A stretch of 64,000 nt of DNA. Source: Rhizobiales bacterium TNE-4 (GTDB lineage: Bacteria; Pseudomonadota; Alphaproteobacteria; Rhizobiales; Beijerinckiaceae). Positions 18,298 to 27,011 of this stretch are shown piece by piece. Every line of letters starts with the position of its first letter. Position 1 is the first letter of the stretch. The DNA is taken from contig JAHRCV010000002.1 in assembly GCA_019083985.1 (NCBI GenBank), positions 431,001 through 495,000 of the forward strand. The letters are read 5' to 3'. Both the position numbers and the translations under genes were made by a program. Below the pieces are notes generated by a model, which was given only the letters and a program-made list of their open reading frames with translations, was not told the origin of the DNA and ran no database searches.

Positions 18298-18727
18298 CCT
18301 AATAGCAGTTGCACTTGGCATCGTATCCGCTCTCTTAGCACCGGCCATGTTACTCATGGCAGGGCACGGAATTTTAAAGTCACTCAATTCAGACGTTGGC
18401 CCCCTAGCACCCGGACCCACATGCAAATTTATACACCGCACTAACAGCGTCTCTCAAGATGGCCGATTTATCGCAACCTTGTTGAGCGTTGTATGCGAAG
18501 ATGATTTAAATTGGCCAAGAGGATACAATAACTTATTTGTTTCAGCGACGCGCCTTGATATGGCGGCACATATTTTGACTTTAACTCGCAACGCAAATGT
18601 TCCGCCGTCTATTTTCTGGAACGGAAATAATACCGTTGTTGTGGACGGACAAGAGAGTGAAAGCATTGAATATTCGCAATCATGGTGCGGAATATCTGCA
18701 TTATTTATGGTGAGCCCTAGGCGATGA
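18281..18727 (+). CDS. Unknown membrane-anchored small protein, second gene of the AT-rich unit
   Basis: A 148-residue protein without recognised family. It begins with a hydrophobic segment (VALGIVSALLAPAMLLMAG) that could be a signal anchor or uncleaved membrane helix, followed by a mainly polar domain containing three cysteines. Start codon ATG lies inside the end of the preceding gene (17-base overlap) and its stop overlaps the start of the next gene by ATGA, so all three are probably translationally coupled. Strongly AT-rich with rare-looking codons for this genome. Location after the motif-bearing gene would suit an immunity or chaperone role, but nothing in the sequence proves it. Confidence 0.6.
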   Translation: MPSQNNLIAVALGIVSALLAPAMLLMAGHGILKSLNSDVGPLAPGPTCKFIHRTNSVSQDGRFIATLLSVVCEDDLNWPRGYNNLFVSATRLDMAAHILTLTRNANVPPSIFWNGNNTVVVDGQESESIEYSQSWCGISALFMVSPRR

Positions 18728-18903
18728 AAACATTTCTCAAAACCTATTTTTTCTGTTTGGCGATAATGACAGCCAGTTTCTTTATTCTTCCGCCTCGATG
18801 GAGCAACGTCATTGTATCGCCAAGCACATGGTTTTTGGGAAAATTTGATCAACCATTTGTCAAGTTTCGTTATGATCGCTGCCCGAGTATAATTGGTTTT
18901 TGA
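18724..18903 (+). CDS. Small hydrophobic protein (59 aa), third gene of the AT-rich unit
   Basis: The ATG at 18724 overlaps the TGA of the preceding gene as ATGA. It encodes 59 residues: MKTFLKTYFFCLAIMTASFF forms a membrane or signal helix, followed by a short Trp/Phe/Arg-rich tail ending near YDRCPSIIGF. Hand count gives 69 G+C in 180 bases (38%), far below the surrounding core genes. No family recognised. The overlap and shared composition argue it is real, but such a short frame could also be a remnant of a longer gene. Confidence 0.45.
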   Translation: MKTFLKTYFFCLAIMTASFFILPPRWSNVIVSPSTWFLGKFDQPFVKFRYDRCPSIIGF

Positions 18904-18928
18904 ACGCTATGCTGAGTGATATATCCCC

Positions 18929-20506
18929 TCAAAACGGATGATATTGATAAAGCCACGTCTCGGTGAGCACCTTGTCGCCATTTTTGAGGAATGCGCGCAT
19001 TTCCACCGGTTCCTTGCCTTCGACCGTGAGATCGAATTGGGCGCGCCAATGGCCCTTTACATCGTTCGGTACGGCTTCCGTCATGATGTAGCTGAACTTA
19101 CCGCGCGAGGCCCAGAGCACCGGTTCGGGTTTGGTTCCGAAAGGCAGATTGGCGAGTGGAGGGCCGGCAAACTCCACCATGAATTTGCGCACGCCTTGCG
19201 GGCGCGGCTGGCCCGGTTGGCCGCCATTGCCCAAACGCGTCGCGACAACGCGGCCGAGCGGCGAAGGAAACGGCTCATCGGCAAACCAATGCAGACGATA
19301 AGAGAGATCGTAGGTGGAGCCCGCTTTTGTCGGTTCTTGCGGCACCCACATCGCGACAATGTTGTCGTGGATCTCATCGTCGGTAGGAATCTCGGTGAGT
19401 TGGATTGCGCCCTTACCCCAATTGCCTTTTGGCTCAACCCATGCCGACGGGCGCAGATGATAACGCACGCCGTCAAGATAATGATCGAATTGACGATCAC
19501 GCTGCGAGAGGCCAAAGCCGCGCGGATTGTCATCGACAAAGCTCGATACCATCACACGCGACGGATTATTCAGCGGACGCCAGAAATGTTCGCCAGCGCC
19601 CGTCCAGACTGCGAGCCCATCGGAATCATGAATTTCAGGACGCCAATCCACCGCTGTCGGCTTCACCGTTTCCGAATACCAGAACATCGAGGTAAGCGGC
19701 GCAATGCCCAAGCGTTCCGCCGGCTTGCGCAAGATCACATAGGCGTCGATATCCATGATGACGCCTTTGGTGCGGCTCATCGCAAAACGATAGGCGCCCA
19801 CCACGGAAGGCCCGTCGAGCAGCGCATGCACGATGAAAGGATCGCTCTCTTTCGTGACAGGCTCGAACCAGAAATTGGTGAAGTCTGGGAATTCTTCAGG
19901 GTTCGCCGTGCCCGGCCCCATCGCCAAGCCGCGTGCGGAAAGACCGACCTGCCCGAGTTCACCGATCGCGCGGAAATAGGAGGCGCCGAGAAACGTCGCC
20001 CACGGCTCCAGCTTCTTCCAGTTCGGGCCGGGCTCCTGTACCCAAAAACCTGCAAAAGCCGAAGGCTGCGCCGGCAGTTTTGCTGCGACGTGATCAGGCC
20101 CACCCATGAATAATTTCGGATCGTAGAGAATTTCGCGCGACTTCCCGCCCTCGACGACATGCATCGCCACCGTCTTCGGGAAATACATGCCAACATGCTG
20201 GAAGGTGACGGGATAGAGGCTGCCTCCCTTGGCGAACAAGGCGCTGTCTTGGCGATATTTCAACTTGCCATGCGCGTCGTAATCGATCTGCTTGACGATG
20301 TTGGGATCAGGCCGCGGCGGCGCGACATAAGCCGCCTTCGCAAGCTCACGCACCTTGGCTTTCAAGGCATCGCGCGAAAAAGGCTCGGCCGGACCGAATT
20401 TGAGATCCGGCGACGCCGTTTGTGCAGCGGCCTCGCCCACGCCCAAAGCGGCGGCGGCCTGCAATGCAAGCCCGAGCTTCACGAATTGGCGGCGATCGAG
20501 ACTCAT
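18929..20506 (-). CDS. opgD: Periplasmic glucan biosynthesis protein, OpgD/MdoD type (Tat-exported)
   Basis: A 525-residue MdoG-domain protein involved in shaping osmoregulated periplasmic (cyclic or branched) beta-glucans. The N terminus MSLDRRQFVKLGLALQAAAA is a twin-arginine signal; OpgD, unlike Sec-exported OpgG, uses Tat, so OpgD is the better name. Family segments seen: FGPAEPFSRDALKAKVRELA, YDAHGKLKYRQDSALF, FWYSETVKPTAVDWRPEIHDSDG (in pieces) and DWRPEIHDSDGLAVWTG. The frame is open from 20539; ATG 20506 gives the Tat signal. No OpgH glucosyltransferase gene is next to it in this window, so its partner must be elsewhere. Confidence 0.92.
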   Translation of the reverse strand: MSLDRRQFVKLGLALQAAAALGVGEAAAQTASPDLKFGPAEPFSRDALKAKVRELAKAAYVAPPRPDPNIVKQIDYDAHGKLKYRQDSALFAKGGSLYPVTFQHVGMYFPKTVAMHVVEGGKSREILYDPKLFMGGPDHVAAKLPAQPSAFAGFWVQEPGPNWKKLEPWATFLGASYFRAIGELGQVGLSARGLAMGPGTANPEEFPDFTNFWFEPVTKESDPFIVHALLDGPSVVGAYRFAMSRTKGVIMDIDAYVILRKPAERLGIAPLTSMFWYSETVKPTAVDWRPEIHDSDGLAVWTGAGEHFWRPLNNPSRVMVSSFVDDNPRGFGLSQRDRQFDHYLDGVRYHLRPSAWVEPKGNWGKGAIQLTEIPTDDEIHDNIVAMWVPQEPTKAGSTYDLSYRLHWFADEPFPSPLGRVVATRLGNGGQPGQPRPQGVRKFMVEFAGPPLANLPFGTKPEPVLWASRGKFSYIMTEAVPNDVKGHWRAQFDLTVEGKEPVEMRAFLKNGDKVLTETWLYQYHPF

Positions 20507-20566
20507 TCCGGCTTCCTTCACAAACGATCTGCAAGGCACATAGGCAGGATGGGCGCTTTTGCCAAC

Positions 20567-21478
20567 TCAAGCGGGCGGGAATTGGGCAAGCCAATGGCGC
20601 GCTATATCGGCGCGGCGCGCCACCCAGACCCGGTCAAATCCGGCGATGTAATCGAGAAAACGCGCAAGCCCGGCCGCCCGCCCCGGCCGCCCGACAAGCC
20701 GACAATGCAGCCCCACGGACATCATTTTCGGTGAACCCTCAAGCCCTTCTTGATACAGCACATCAAAACTGTCCCGCAGATAGGTGAAGAACTGCTCGCC
20801 TGTGTTAAACCCCTGCGGCGTCGCAAAGCGCATGTCGTTCGCATCAAGCGTATAGGGGATCACAAGATGCTGTCCCTTGGGGCCTGCCACATAATAGGGC
20901 AGATCATCAGCGTAATCGTCTGAGGAATAGAGGAGGTCGAGCTCCTCCATCACGAGCGCGCGTGTGTTCATCGAGCAGCGGCCCGTGTACCAGCCTGTCG
21001 GCTTGCTCCCTGTCAGCGCCTCATGAATTTGGATGGCGGCCCGGATCTGCGCGCGCTCCTCATCCGGGCTCATATCCTTGTGCTCGATCCATTTATAGCC
21101 GTGGCTAGCGATCTCCCACCCAGCCTCAAGCATCGCGGCAACTTGATCGGGAGACCGTTCCAACGCCGTTGCGACGCCATAGATGGTCAGGGGCAGCTGG
21201 CGCTTGGTGAACATCCGCCACAACCGCCAGAAACCGGCCCGGGTACCATATTCGTAGATCGATTCCATGTTCCAATGCCGCTGGCCCGGCCAAGGCTGCG
21301 CACCGACGATCTCGGATAAAAAGGCCTCGGACGCGGCATCGCCATGGAGAATGTTGTTCTCCCCGCCCTCCTCGTAATTGAGGACGAATTGCACCGCGAT
21401 CCGTGCGCCGCCAGGCCAATGCGGATCGGGCGGTGTGCGGCCATAACCTCTCAGGTCGCGCGGATAGGCCTCAGCCAT
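20567..21478 (-). CDS. puuE: Allantoinase-like polysaccharide deacetylase (PuuE type)
   Basis: A 303-residue NodB-fold hydrolase of the PuuE family, which opens allantoin to allantoate in purine breakdown. Typical segments: RDLRGYGRTPPDPHWPGGAR at the start, VLNYEEGGENNILHGD, SIYEYGTRAGFWRL, GWEIASHGYKW and GWYTGRCSMNTR. The frame runs back to 21553, but ATG 21478 begins the family-like MAEAYPRDLRGYG. It is divergent from the acetyltransferase gene with about 90 bases between them. No other purine-degradation gene is in this window, so the true substrate could be another cyclic amide. Confidence 0.85.
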   Translation of the reverse strand: MAEAYPRDLRGYGRTPPDPHWPGGARIAVQFVLNYEEGGENNILHGDAASEAFLSEIVGAQPWPGQRHWNMESIYEYGTRAGFWRLWRMFTKRQLPLTIYGVATALERSPDQVAAMLEAGWEIASHGYKWIEHKDMSPDEERAQIRAAIQIHEALTGSKPTGWYTGRCSMNTRALVMEELDLLYSSDDYADDLPYYVAGPKGQHLVIPYTLDANDMRFATPQGFNTGEQFFTYLRDSFDVLYQEGLEGSPKMMSVGLHCRLVGRPGRAAGLARFLDYIAGFDRVWVARRADIARHWLAQFPPA

Positions 21479-21570
21479 GGACGTTGCTCCCGATTCGCAT
21501 CCTGCGAAGTTTAGCCACGGCCGGGCCGCCCTTGCACCCCAGAGGCCGCGCAATTAGCGTCCGCGCCCGC

Positions 21571-22020
21571 ATGACCCTCCGGATCGCCCCCGCACGCCCC
21601 TCCGACCTTGACGCCCTTGTGGCGCTTGAGGAGGCCGCCTTCCCCGGCGACCGGATGAGCCGCCGCGCGCTCGCACGCAACATTCAAAGCCAGAGCCTCG
21701 GCTTCCTGGTGGCCCGCGAGGGCGGACACCTTGTTGGCCACGCCCTGATCGCCTTCCGCAAAGGCTCGGCGCTGGCGCGGCTCTACTCCCTCGCGGTTAA
21801 GCCCGGCGCCACAGGGCAAGGGCTTGGCCGTAAGCTTCTGGCGGCCGCCGAACGCCATGCCCGGCGCCGCGGTGCCGACCGCCTGAGGCTTGAGGTCCGC
21901 GCCGACAATGCGGCCGCCATCCGCCTTTACGATCGTGCCGGCTACACCCGTTTCGCCCAAATCGAAGACTATTATGAGGACGGAGAAGCGGCGCTGCGCT
22001 ATGAGAAAGCCCTCGTTTAA
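21571..22020 (+). CDS. GNAT-family N-acetyltransferase (RimI-like)
   Basis: A 149-residue acetyltransferase. The acetyl-CoA binding signature is seen as SLAVKPGATGQGLGRKLLAA, followed by ADNAAAIRLYDRAGY, and the C-terminal YYEDGEAALRYEKAL resembles RimI-type enzymes acting on protein N termini. Start ATG 21571 (MTLRIAPARPSDLDAL) is at the family position; an open frame extends upstream into the deacetylase promoter region. Its stop is 11 bases before the binding-protein gene, so it likely leads the ABC importer operon. Substrate unknown. Confidence 0.85.
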   Translation: MTLRIAPARPSDLDALVALEEAAFPGDRMSRRALARNIQSQSLGFLVAREGGHLVGHALIAFRKGSALARLYSLAVKPGATGQGLGRKLLAAAERHARRRGADRLRLEVRADNAAAIRLYDRAGYTRFAQIEDYYEDGEAALRYEKALV

Positions 22021-22031
22021 GAGTGCCCCCG

Positions 22032-23021
22032 ATGACATTGCTTCGCCTTGCCGCTGTGATTTTAGCCTGCCTAGCAGCGTGGCCCGCCGCCGCCCTCGAC
22101 AAGGTGCGTTTCGGCACCAATTGGCTGGCGCAACCCGAGCATGGCGGATTCTACCAAGCGGTCGCGGATGGCACCTATGCGCGCTACGGCCTCGACGTGA
22201 CGATCGTGCAAGGCGGCCCGCAGATCAACAACCGCTTGCTACTGCTTAACGGTCAGCTCGATTTTTATATGGGCGGCAATCTCATCCAGCCCTTCGCCGC
22301 CGCTGAGCGCGGCCAACCTTTGATGGTGGTTGCTGCGCTGTTCCAAAAAGATCCACAAATTCTGATGGCGCACCCCGATTCACCGTTTCAAACCTTTCCC
22401 GATTTGAAGAAGGCGACACTCTTCCTGTCGCAACAGACGGTGGCCTCGTCCTTCCAATGGATGAAAAGCGAATGGGGCTTTCGCGATGCGCAGGTGAAGC
22501 CCTATGCCTTCTCGCCCGCACCCTTTCTCGCCGACAAGAATTCTGCCCAGCAGGGTTATGTAACTTCTGAACCTTTCGTGATTGAGCGGGCGGGTGGCTT
22601 CAAGCCACGCGTGTTCCTGCTCGCCGATTATGGTTTTGCGTCTTATTCGACGACGATCGAGACGCGGCGCGACATCACCGACAAGCGATCCGATCTCGTA
22701 GCGCGTTTCGTCAACGCTTCCATTGAAGGTTGGGCGAATTATCTGCATGGCGACAACCGTGCCGCCAATGCTCTCATCCGCAAGTTGAACCCCGACATCA
22801 CACCCGAACTGATTGAGCATGCGGTGCGCGCCATGAAGGCCTATGGCCTTGTCGAAAATGACGAGACACGCGCCAAGGGTATCGGCGCAATGAGCCCTGA
22901 ACGCGTGCAGAAATTCTTCGACGCGATGGTAAAAGCCGGGTTAGTGAAACCTGACACGGCTTGGCGCAGCGTATTCTCGTTCGATTATGTCAATCGGGGC
23001 ATGGCGCTGAAGGCGCGCTGA
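22032..23021 (+). CDS. NMT1/THI5-like ABC transporter substrate-binding protein
   Basis: A 329-residue periplasmic binding protein with a signal peptide (LLRLAAVILACLAAWPAAALD). The opening VRFGTNWLAQPEHGGFYQAVADG is the NMT1/THI5-like pattern (given here in two parts: FGTNWLAQPEHGG and FYQAVADG) found in importers of pyrimidine, thiamine-precursor, riboflavin, nitrate and sulfonate type ligands. QGGPQINNRLLLLNGQLDF defines the ligand cleft region. GTG 22023 is an alternative start. It forms an operon with the ATPase and permease downstream. The ligand cannot be read from sequence; proximity to puuE makes a nitrogenous heterocycle plausible. Confidence 0.85.
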   Translation: MTLLRLAAVILACLAAWPAAALDKVRFGTNWLAQPEHGGFYQAVADGTYARYGLDVTIVQGGPQINNRLLLLNGQLDFYMGGNLIQPFAAAERGQPLMVVAALFQKDPQILMAHPDSPFQTFPDLKKATLFLSQQTVASSFQWMKSEWGFRDAQVKPYAFSPAPFLADKNSAQQGYVTSEPFVIERAGGFKPRVFLLADYGFASYSTTIETRRDITDKRSDLVARFVNASIEGWANYLHGDNRAANALIRKLNPDITPELIEHAVRAMKAYGLVENDETRAKGIGAMSPERVQKFFDAMVKAGLVKPDTAWRSVFSFDYVNRGMALKAR

Positions 23022-23022
23022 C

Positions 23023-23799
23023 ATGGCAGAACGCGCACTTCTCCGCCTTATCGGCACCGGTAAATCTTTTGCCGGGCGTGTCGTGTTGCGGGACGTGTCC
23101 TTCTCCCTCCAGCAAGGCGAAATCCTATCGCTGATTGGCCCCTCCGGCTGCGGCAAGACGACCATCCTGCGCATGATTGCGGGCCTCACGGAACCTGACA
23201 CCGGCACCATCATCCGGGCAGATGCACTCCATGCGCAAGGCCGCATCGGCTATGTGTTTCAAGATCCGACCTTGATGCCATGGGCGAGCGCCGAAGCGAA
23301 TGTCGCGTTACCCCTCATCTTACAAGGCAAGCATCGCAAAGAGGCGCGTCTGCGGGCTCATGCCATGCTGGGAAAGCTTGGGCTCGGTGATTTTACGCGC
23401 GCAGCGCCGCATGAATTATCAGGTGGAATGAGAATGCGCGTCGCGCTTGCGCGTGCGCTGATTACGGATCCGGCGCTGATTTTGATGGATGAGCCTTTTG
23501 CTGCGCTCGATGAAATGACGCGCTATGCTCTGAATGATGAAATGCTGCAGCTTGTGCGCGCCCATGGCACATCCTTGCTGTTCGTCACGCATTCTGTCGC
23601 CGAGGCAACTTATCTGTCCGACCGCGTTGCCGTTCTATCGCATAGGCCAGGCCATGTGATGGCTGAATTCACGATGCCCTGGCCTGCAGAACGCGCGCCA
23701 ACCTTGCGCCAGGATGCACGCTTCACCGCAGAGACCGCGCGCCTTTCCGCAGCTTTAGGACGTGCGATGGACGATAGTGATGGGGTGAGCGCCGCATGA
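23023..23799 (+). CDS. ABC transporter ATP-binding protein (SsuB/TauB/ThiZ class)
   Basis: A 258-residue ATPase energising the importer. Walker A is GPSGCGKT near residue 40, the signature is LSGGMRMRVALARAL, Walker B is LILMDEPFAALDEMTR and the switch His is in FVTHSVAEA. The ATG is one base after the stop of the binding-protein gene and its end overlaps the permease start (ATGA). This order and sequence class match nitrate/sulfonate/pyrimidine-type systems. Confidence 0.93.
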   Translation: MAERALLRLIGTGKSFAGRVVLRDVSFSLQQGEILSLIGPSGCGKTTILRMIAGLTEPDTGTIIRADALHAQGRIGYVFQDPTLMPWASAEANVALPLILQGKHRKEARLRAHAMLGKLGLGDFTRAAPHELSGGMRMRVALARALITDPALILMDEPFAALDEMTRYALNDEMLQLVRAHGTSLLFVTHSVAEATYLSDRVAVLSHRPGHVMAEFTMPWPAERAPTLRQDARFTAETARLSAALGRAMDDSDGVSAA

Positions 23800-24563
23800 G
23801 AAACGCGCGCACATCGATCGCGATTGTCATCATCCTCATCGCGGCATGGGAAATTGCCGTGCGGGCCCTCTCGATTCCTGAATGGAAACTGCCTGCACCC
23901 TCACGCATAGTCTCCACGTTAATTGCGGATTGGGCAGTGCTTGGTCCCGCCTTCGCATCGACCCTGCAGGTGACGCTGGCTGGCTTGATGCTCGCGATCG
24001 TCGGCGGCGTGGGCATTGGATTGATCGCCAGCCGTTCGCGATTGCTTGAAAACGCGATCTCACCCCTCGCTGTTATTTTGCAAGTGACGCCGCTTGTCGC
24101 GATCGCGCCCTTGCTCATCATCTATATCGGCCCGCACGCCACGCTCTACGTTGCCGCGTTTTTGGTGGCGTTCTTCCCCATGCTTGCCGGCACACTTTCA
24201 GGCTTACGCGCCGTCGACCCGGCGCTCAGTGATCTCTTCACCGTCTATGGCGCTAACGCCACACAGCGCCTGTGGCGTCTCGAAGCGCCGTCTGCTTTGC
24301 CCTTTATCATGGCGGGGTTGCGCACTGCCGGTGGCCTCGCCCTAATTGGTGCCGTTGTCGCAGAATTTGTCGCCGGCACAGTCGGCGATCAGGCGGGATT
24401 GGCCTATCGCATTGTCGAGGCCAGCTATCGGCTCAATATGCCGCGCCTGTTTGCAGCCCTTGTGCTGATTGCACTGACCGGCGTCATCATCTACGCGCTA
24501 ACCGGCCTGATCGCGCGGGTCGTGCTTGCGCGCTGGAGCGCCCAGCGCGCGATGGTGGATTAG
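23796..24563 (+). CDS. ABC transporter permease of the same importer
   Basis: A 255-residue inner-membrane protein with about six helices and the BPD_transp_1 fold; the EAA-like coupling loop is visible as DLFTVYGANATQRLWRLEAPSALP. It overlaps the ATPase gene by four bases and is the last gene of the GNAT-SBP-ATPase-permease unit. About 156 bases without a gene follow before the DMT transporter gene; they contain a 12-base palindrome (24570-24581) and no terminator I can see. Confidence 0.92.
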   Translation: MRNARTSIAIVIILIAAWEIAVRALSIPEWKLPAPSRIVSTLIADWAVLGPAFASTLQVTLAGLMLAIVGGVGIGLIASRSRLLENAISPLAVILQVTPLVAIAPLLIIYIGPHATLYVAAFLVAFFPMLAGTLSGLRAVDPALSDLFTVYGANATQRLWRLEAPSALPFIMAGLRTAGGLALIGAVVAEFVAGTVGDQAGLAYRIVEASYRLNMPRLFAALVLIALTGVIIYALTGLIARVVLARWSAQRAMVD

Positions 24564-24719
24564 TTGGAACCGAACGTTCGGCCGTCGTTCTGAAAAGGAT
24601 CGCAAAGTGAAGCCGCGATCATGGGCGGGCACCGTTGAGCGGCCTGTTCCGACCTCCTCCCCCTGCGCACAGGAGCTCCGCACAAAGCGGGATTTCTTTA
24701 CGCCATCCATGCCCCTAGC

Positions 24720-25628
24720 ATGACCGCAATGAACGACCGTCCGCCCCCTGCTGTCAAAGCCGATACACGCCGTAACCGTCTCATTGGCATCCTGCTCATG
24801 TGCTGCGCTGTGCTGTGCTTTGCATTTCTCGACGGCACGGCAAAATGGCTCAATCATTCCATGCCAAGCTTGCAAACGGTATGGGCGCGCTATGCCTCGA
24901 ACGTGCTGATCGTCTGTGCCGTTTTAAGTCCGATCACGCATCCACGCGCTTACAAGACATCGCGGCTCACATTGCAATTGACCCGATCATTTCTGCTCTT
25001 CTTCTCGACGGCGATGAACTTCATTGCCTTGCGCTATTTGCAACTCGCTGAGGCGATTTCGATTAGCTTCATCACACCTTTGCTGGTGGCGCTCTTTGCC
25101 ATTCCCATTCTAGGTGAGCGCGTTGGCCTGCCGCGTCTGATGGCCATTCTGGTGGGATTTGCTGGCGTATTAGTAGTCGTGCAGCCGGGCTTATCCGGCT
25201 TCAATCCGGCCGCTTTGCTGACGCTGGGGGGATGCGTGGGGTATGGCCTCTATTCCATCCTCACCCGCATGTTAGCGTCGCACGACCCGCCGGAAACGAC
25301 TTTAGTTTTTTCGGGCCTTGTTGGCTTTGGATTGGTTAGCCTGATTTTACCCTTCATCTGGGTGACACCCCCCAACGGACTGGTGATTGCCGGGATGGTT
25401 GGTGTCGGCGCATTCGCGGCGTTAGGGCATTATTGCATGATCCTCGCACATCAGCGTGCACCAGCTTCAACCTTGATGCCATTCATGTATACGCAGCTGA
25501 TCTGGATGGTCCTGATTGGCTATATCGGCTTCGGCGATGTGCCAGACCGCTTCACACTCATTGGTGGCGCGATCGTGATTGTCTCTGGCCTTTATCTACT
25601 TTGGCAGGAAAAGAAAAAGAGCGTCTGA
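24720..25628 (+). CDS. DMT-family (EamA) transporter
   Basis: A 302-residue protein with about ten hydrophobic helices in two EamA repeats: LMCCAVLCFAFLDGTAKWL opens the first and LTLGGCVGYGLYSILTRML the second; the conserved EAISISFITPLLVALFAIP with PILGERVGLPR follows the usual pattern. Such proteins usually export amino acids, metabolites or drugs. Two start codons (24720 and 24729) are close together. Its stop directly abuts the stop of hemN on the other strand, with no bases between. Confidence 0.9.
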   Translation: MTAMNDRPPPAVKADTRRNRLIGILLMCCAVLCFAFLDGTAKWLNHSMPSLQTVWARYASNVLIVCAVLSPITHPRAYKTSRLTLQLTRSFLLFFSTAMNFIALRYLQLAEAISISFITPLLVALFAIPILGERVGLPRLMAILVGFAGVLVVVQPGLSGFNPAALLTLGGCVGYGLYSILTRMLASHDPPETTLVFSGLVGFGLVSLILPFIWVTPPNGLVIAGMVGVGAFAALGHYCMILAHQRAPASTLMPFMYTQLIWMVLIGYIGFGDVPDRFTLIGGAIVIVSGLYLLWQEKKKSV

Positions 25629-26978
25629 TTAAACCGCCACAGAATGGCGCGCTCTATTGTGCTCGAGATAGGCATCGAAACAGGCGGCGGCGAGACGGAC
25701 AAAGCTACGTCCCCCCTCAGAGAGAGTGACAACACGATCTTGCCGCATCAGAACGCCTTGCGCGGCCAAGGCATCAAGCTCCGCAAGAGCATCGTCGAAA
25801 TAATCGGCATGGCCGAAATATTCATCTGCAATTCCACCAAAATCGACAGCAAAATCGCACATCAAGCGCTCGATCACAGCACCCCGCGCATGGTCGTCGG
25901 CAGAAAAGACAAGCCCACGCGCAATCGGCAATTCCCCGGCTTCCACCGCGCGACGCCAATGGCCGACATCTGGAAAATTCTGGACATAGCCACGCGGCAA
26001 TCGCCCAATCGAGGTTGCGCCAAAGCCAATCAACGCATCGGCATCATCGGTGACATAGCCTTGAAAATTACGCCGCATCGTGCCGTTGCGCGCGGCAATC
26101 GCAAGCGGATCATCGGGCAAGGCAAAATGATCGAGCCCGATCGCCTGATAGCCTGCTTCGACAAAAATCTGCTCGGCCATTTCGGCCTGCTCGATCCGCT
26201 CTGCAGCACCGGGCAGTGAGGCCGCATCAATCATCTTCTGATGCGGCCGCATCCATGGCACATGGGCATAGCCGAAGCTGGCAATACGCGACGGCTTCAA
26301 TTGCAAAGCGAGACGCGCACTCTTTTCAACATCCGCGACACTTTGCTGCGGCAGCCCATACATAAGGTCGAAATTGATCGCGTTGATCCCATGGGCGCGC
26401 AGATGCGCCACGCAATCGGCCACCATGACGAAAGGCTGCACGCGCCCCATGGCCACCTGCACATGCGCATTCAAATCCTGGACGCCAAGGCTTGCGCGAT
26501 TGACACCATGGCGTGCCATCATCGCGATAAACTCTTCTGTCACGACGCGCGGATCAAGTTCGACCGCATGCTCGACCACGTTGGAAAGATCGAACGCGTT
26601 TGTCAGCGCTGCTATGATACGGGAAAAGCGCTTGGGCCCGACAAGGCTCGGCGTACCGCCACCCCAGTGGATCGCGCGCACCGATTTCGCAAGCATCATC
26701 GCACCGGCTTGCTCGATCTCGTCAATGAGTGTGCTGACATAAGCTTCGATGGGCTCGTCCCGCTTGGTCGCCTTAGTAGCGCAACCGCAATACGCGCACA
26801 TGTCGCGGCAATAGGGGATGTGCAGATAGAGCGAGAGAGAGGCGTCCGGATTAAGCGTTGCCATCCAATGGCGCACGACCTCGCTATTGACCGTGTTCGC
26901 GAAATGCGGGGCGGTTGGATAGCTCGTATAGCGCGGCACGGCGCGCTCGGCGAGGATCAAGGCTGAGGTCCGGTTCAT
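25629..26978 (-). CDS. hemN: Oxygen-independent coproporphyrinogen III oxidase
   Basis: A 449-residue radical-SAM enzyme that makes protoporphyrinogen IX from coproporphyrinogen III for heme synthesis under low oxygen. The iron-sulfur motif is Cys57-x3-Cys61-x2-Cys64-x-Cys66 in YCRDMCAYCGCATK, as in true HemN (the CxCxC-like fourth Cys separates it from HemW). GGGTPSLV and the C-terminal HemN domain follow. An FNR/FixK-type box at 27012-27025 lies 34 bases before the start codon, predicting induction by oxygen limitation. Length matches E. coli HemN. Confidence 0.95.
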   Translation of the reverse strand: MNRTSALILAERAVPRYTSYPTAPHFANTVNSEVVRHWMATLNPDASLSLYLHIPYCRDMCAYCGCATKATKRDEPIEAYVSTLIDEIEQAGAMMLAKSVRAIHWGGGTPSLVGPKRFSRIIAALTNAFDLSNVVEHAVELDPRVVTEEFIAMMARHGVNRASLGVQDLNAHVQVAMGRVQPFVMVADCVAHLRAHGINAINFDLMYGLPQQSVADVEKSARLALQLKPSRIASFGYAHVPWMRPHQKMIDAASLPGAAERIEQAEMAEQIFVEAGYQAIGLDHFALPDDPLAIAARNGTMRRNFQGYVTDDADALIGFGATSIGRLPRGYVQNFPDVGHWRRAVEAGELPIARGLVFSADDHARGAVIERLMCDFAVDFGGIADEYFGHADYFDDALAELDALAAQGVLMRQDRVVTLSEGGRSFVRLAAACFDAYLEHNRARHSVAV

Positions 26979-27011
26979 AGGCCTTTGTCGGCCAGCCAGA
27001 CCTCAGCTTCT

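Noticed and set aside
17494..18903. Interpretation of the AT-rich unit as a complete prophage or integrative element
   Set aside because: No integrase, phage structural gene, tRNA or flanking direct repeats could be found.
18938..20113. A 391-codon frame antisense to opgD
   Set aside because: Arg/His-rich shadow of a well-supported gene, no family features.
24570..24581. 12-base palindrome CCGAACGTTCGG sharing GAACGTTC with the tetR operator
   Set aside because: The shared 8-base core is expected about once in 65 kb by chance, flanks differ, and no promoter is visible there; not enough to claim a second TetR site.
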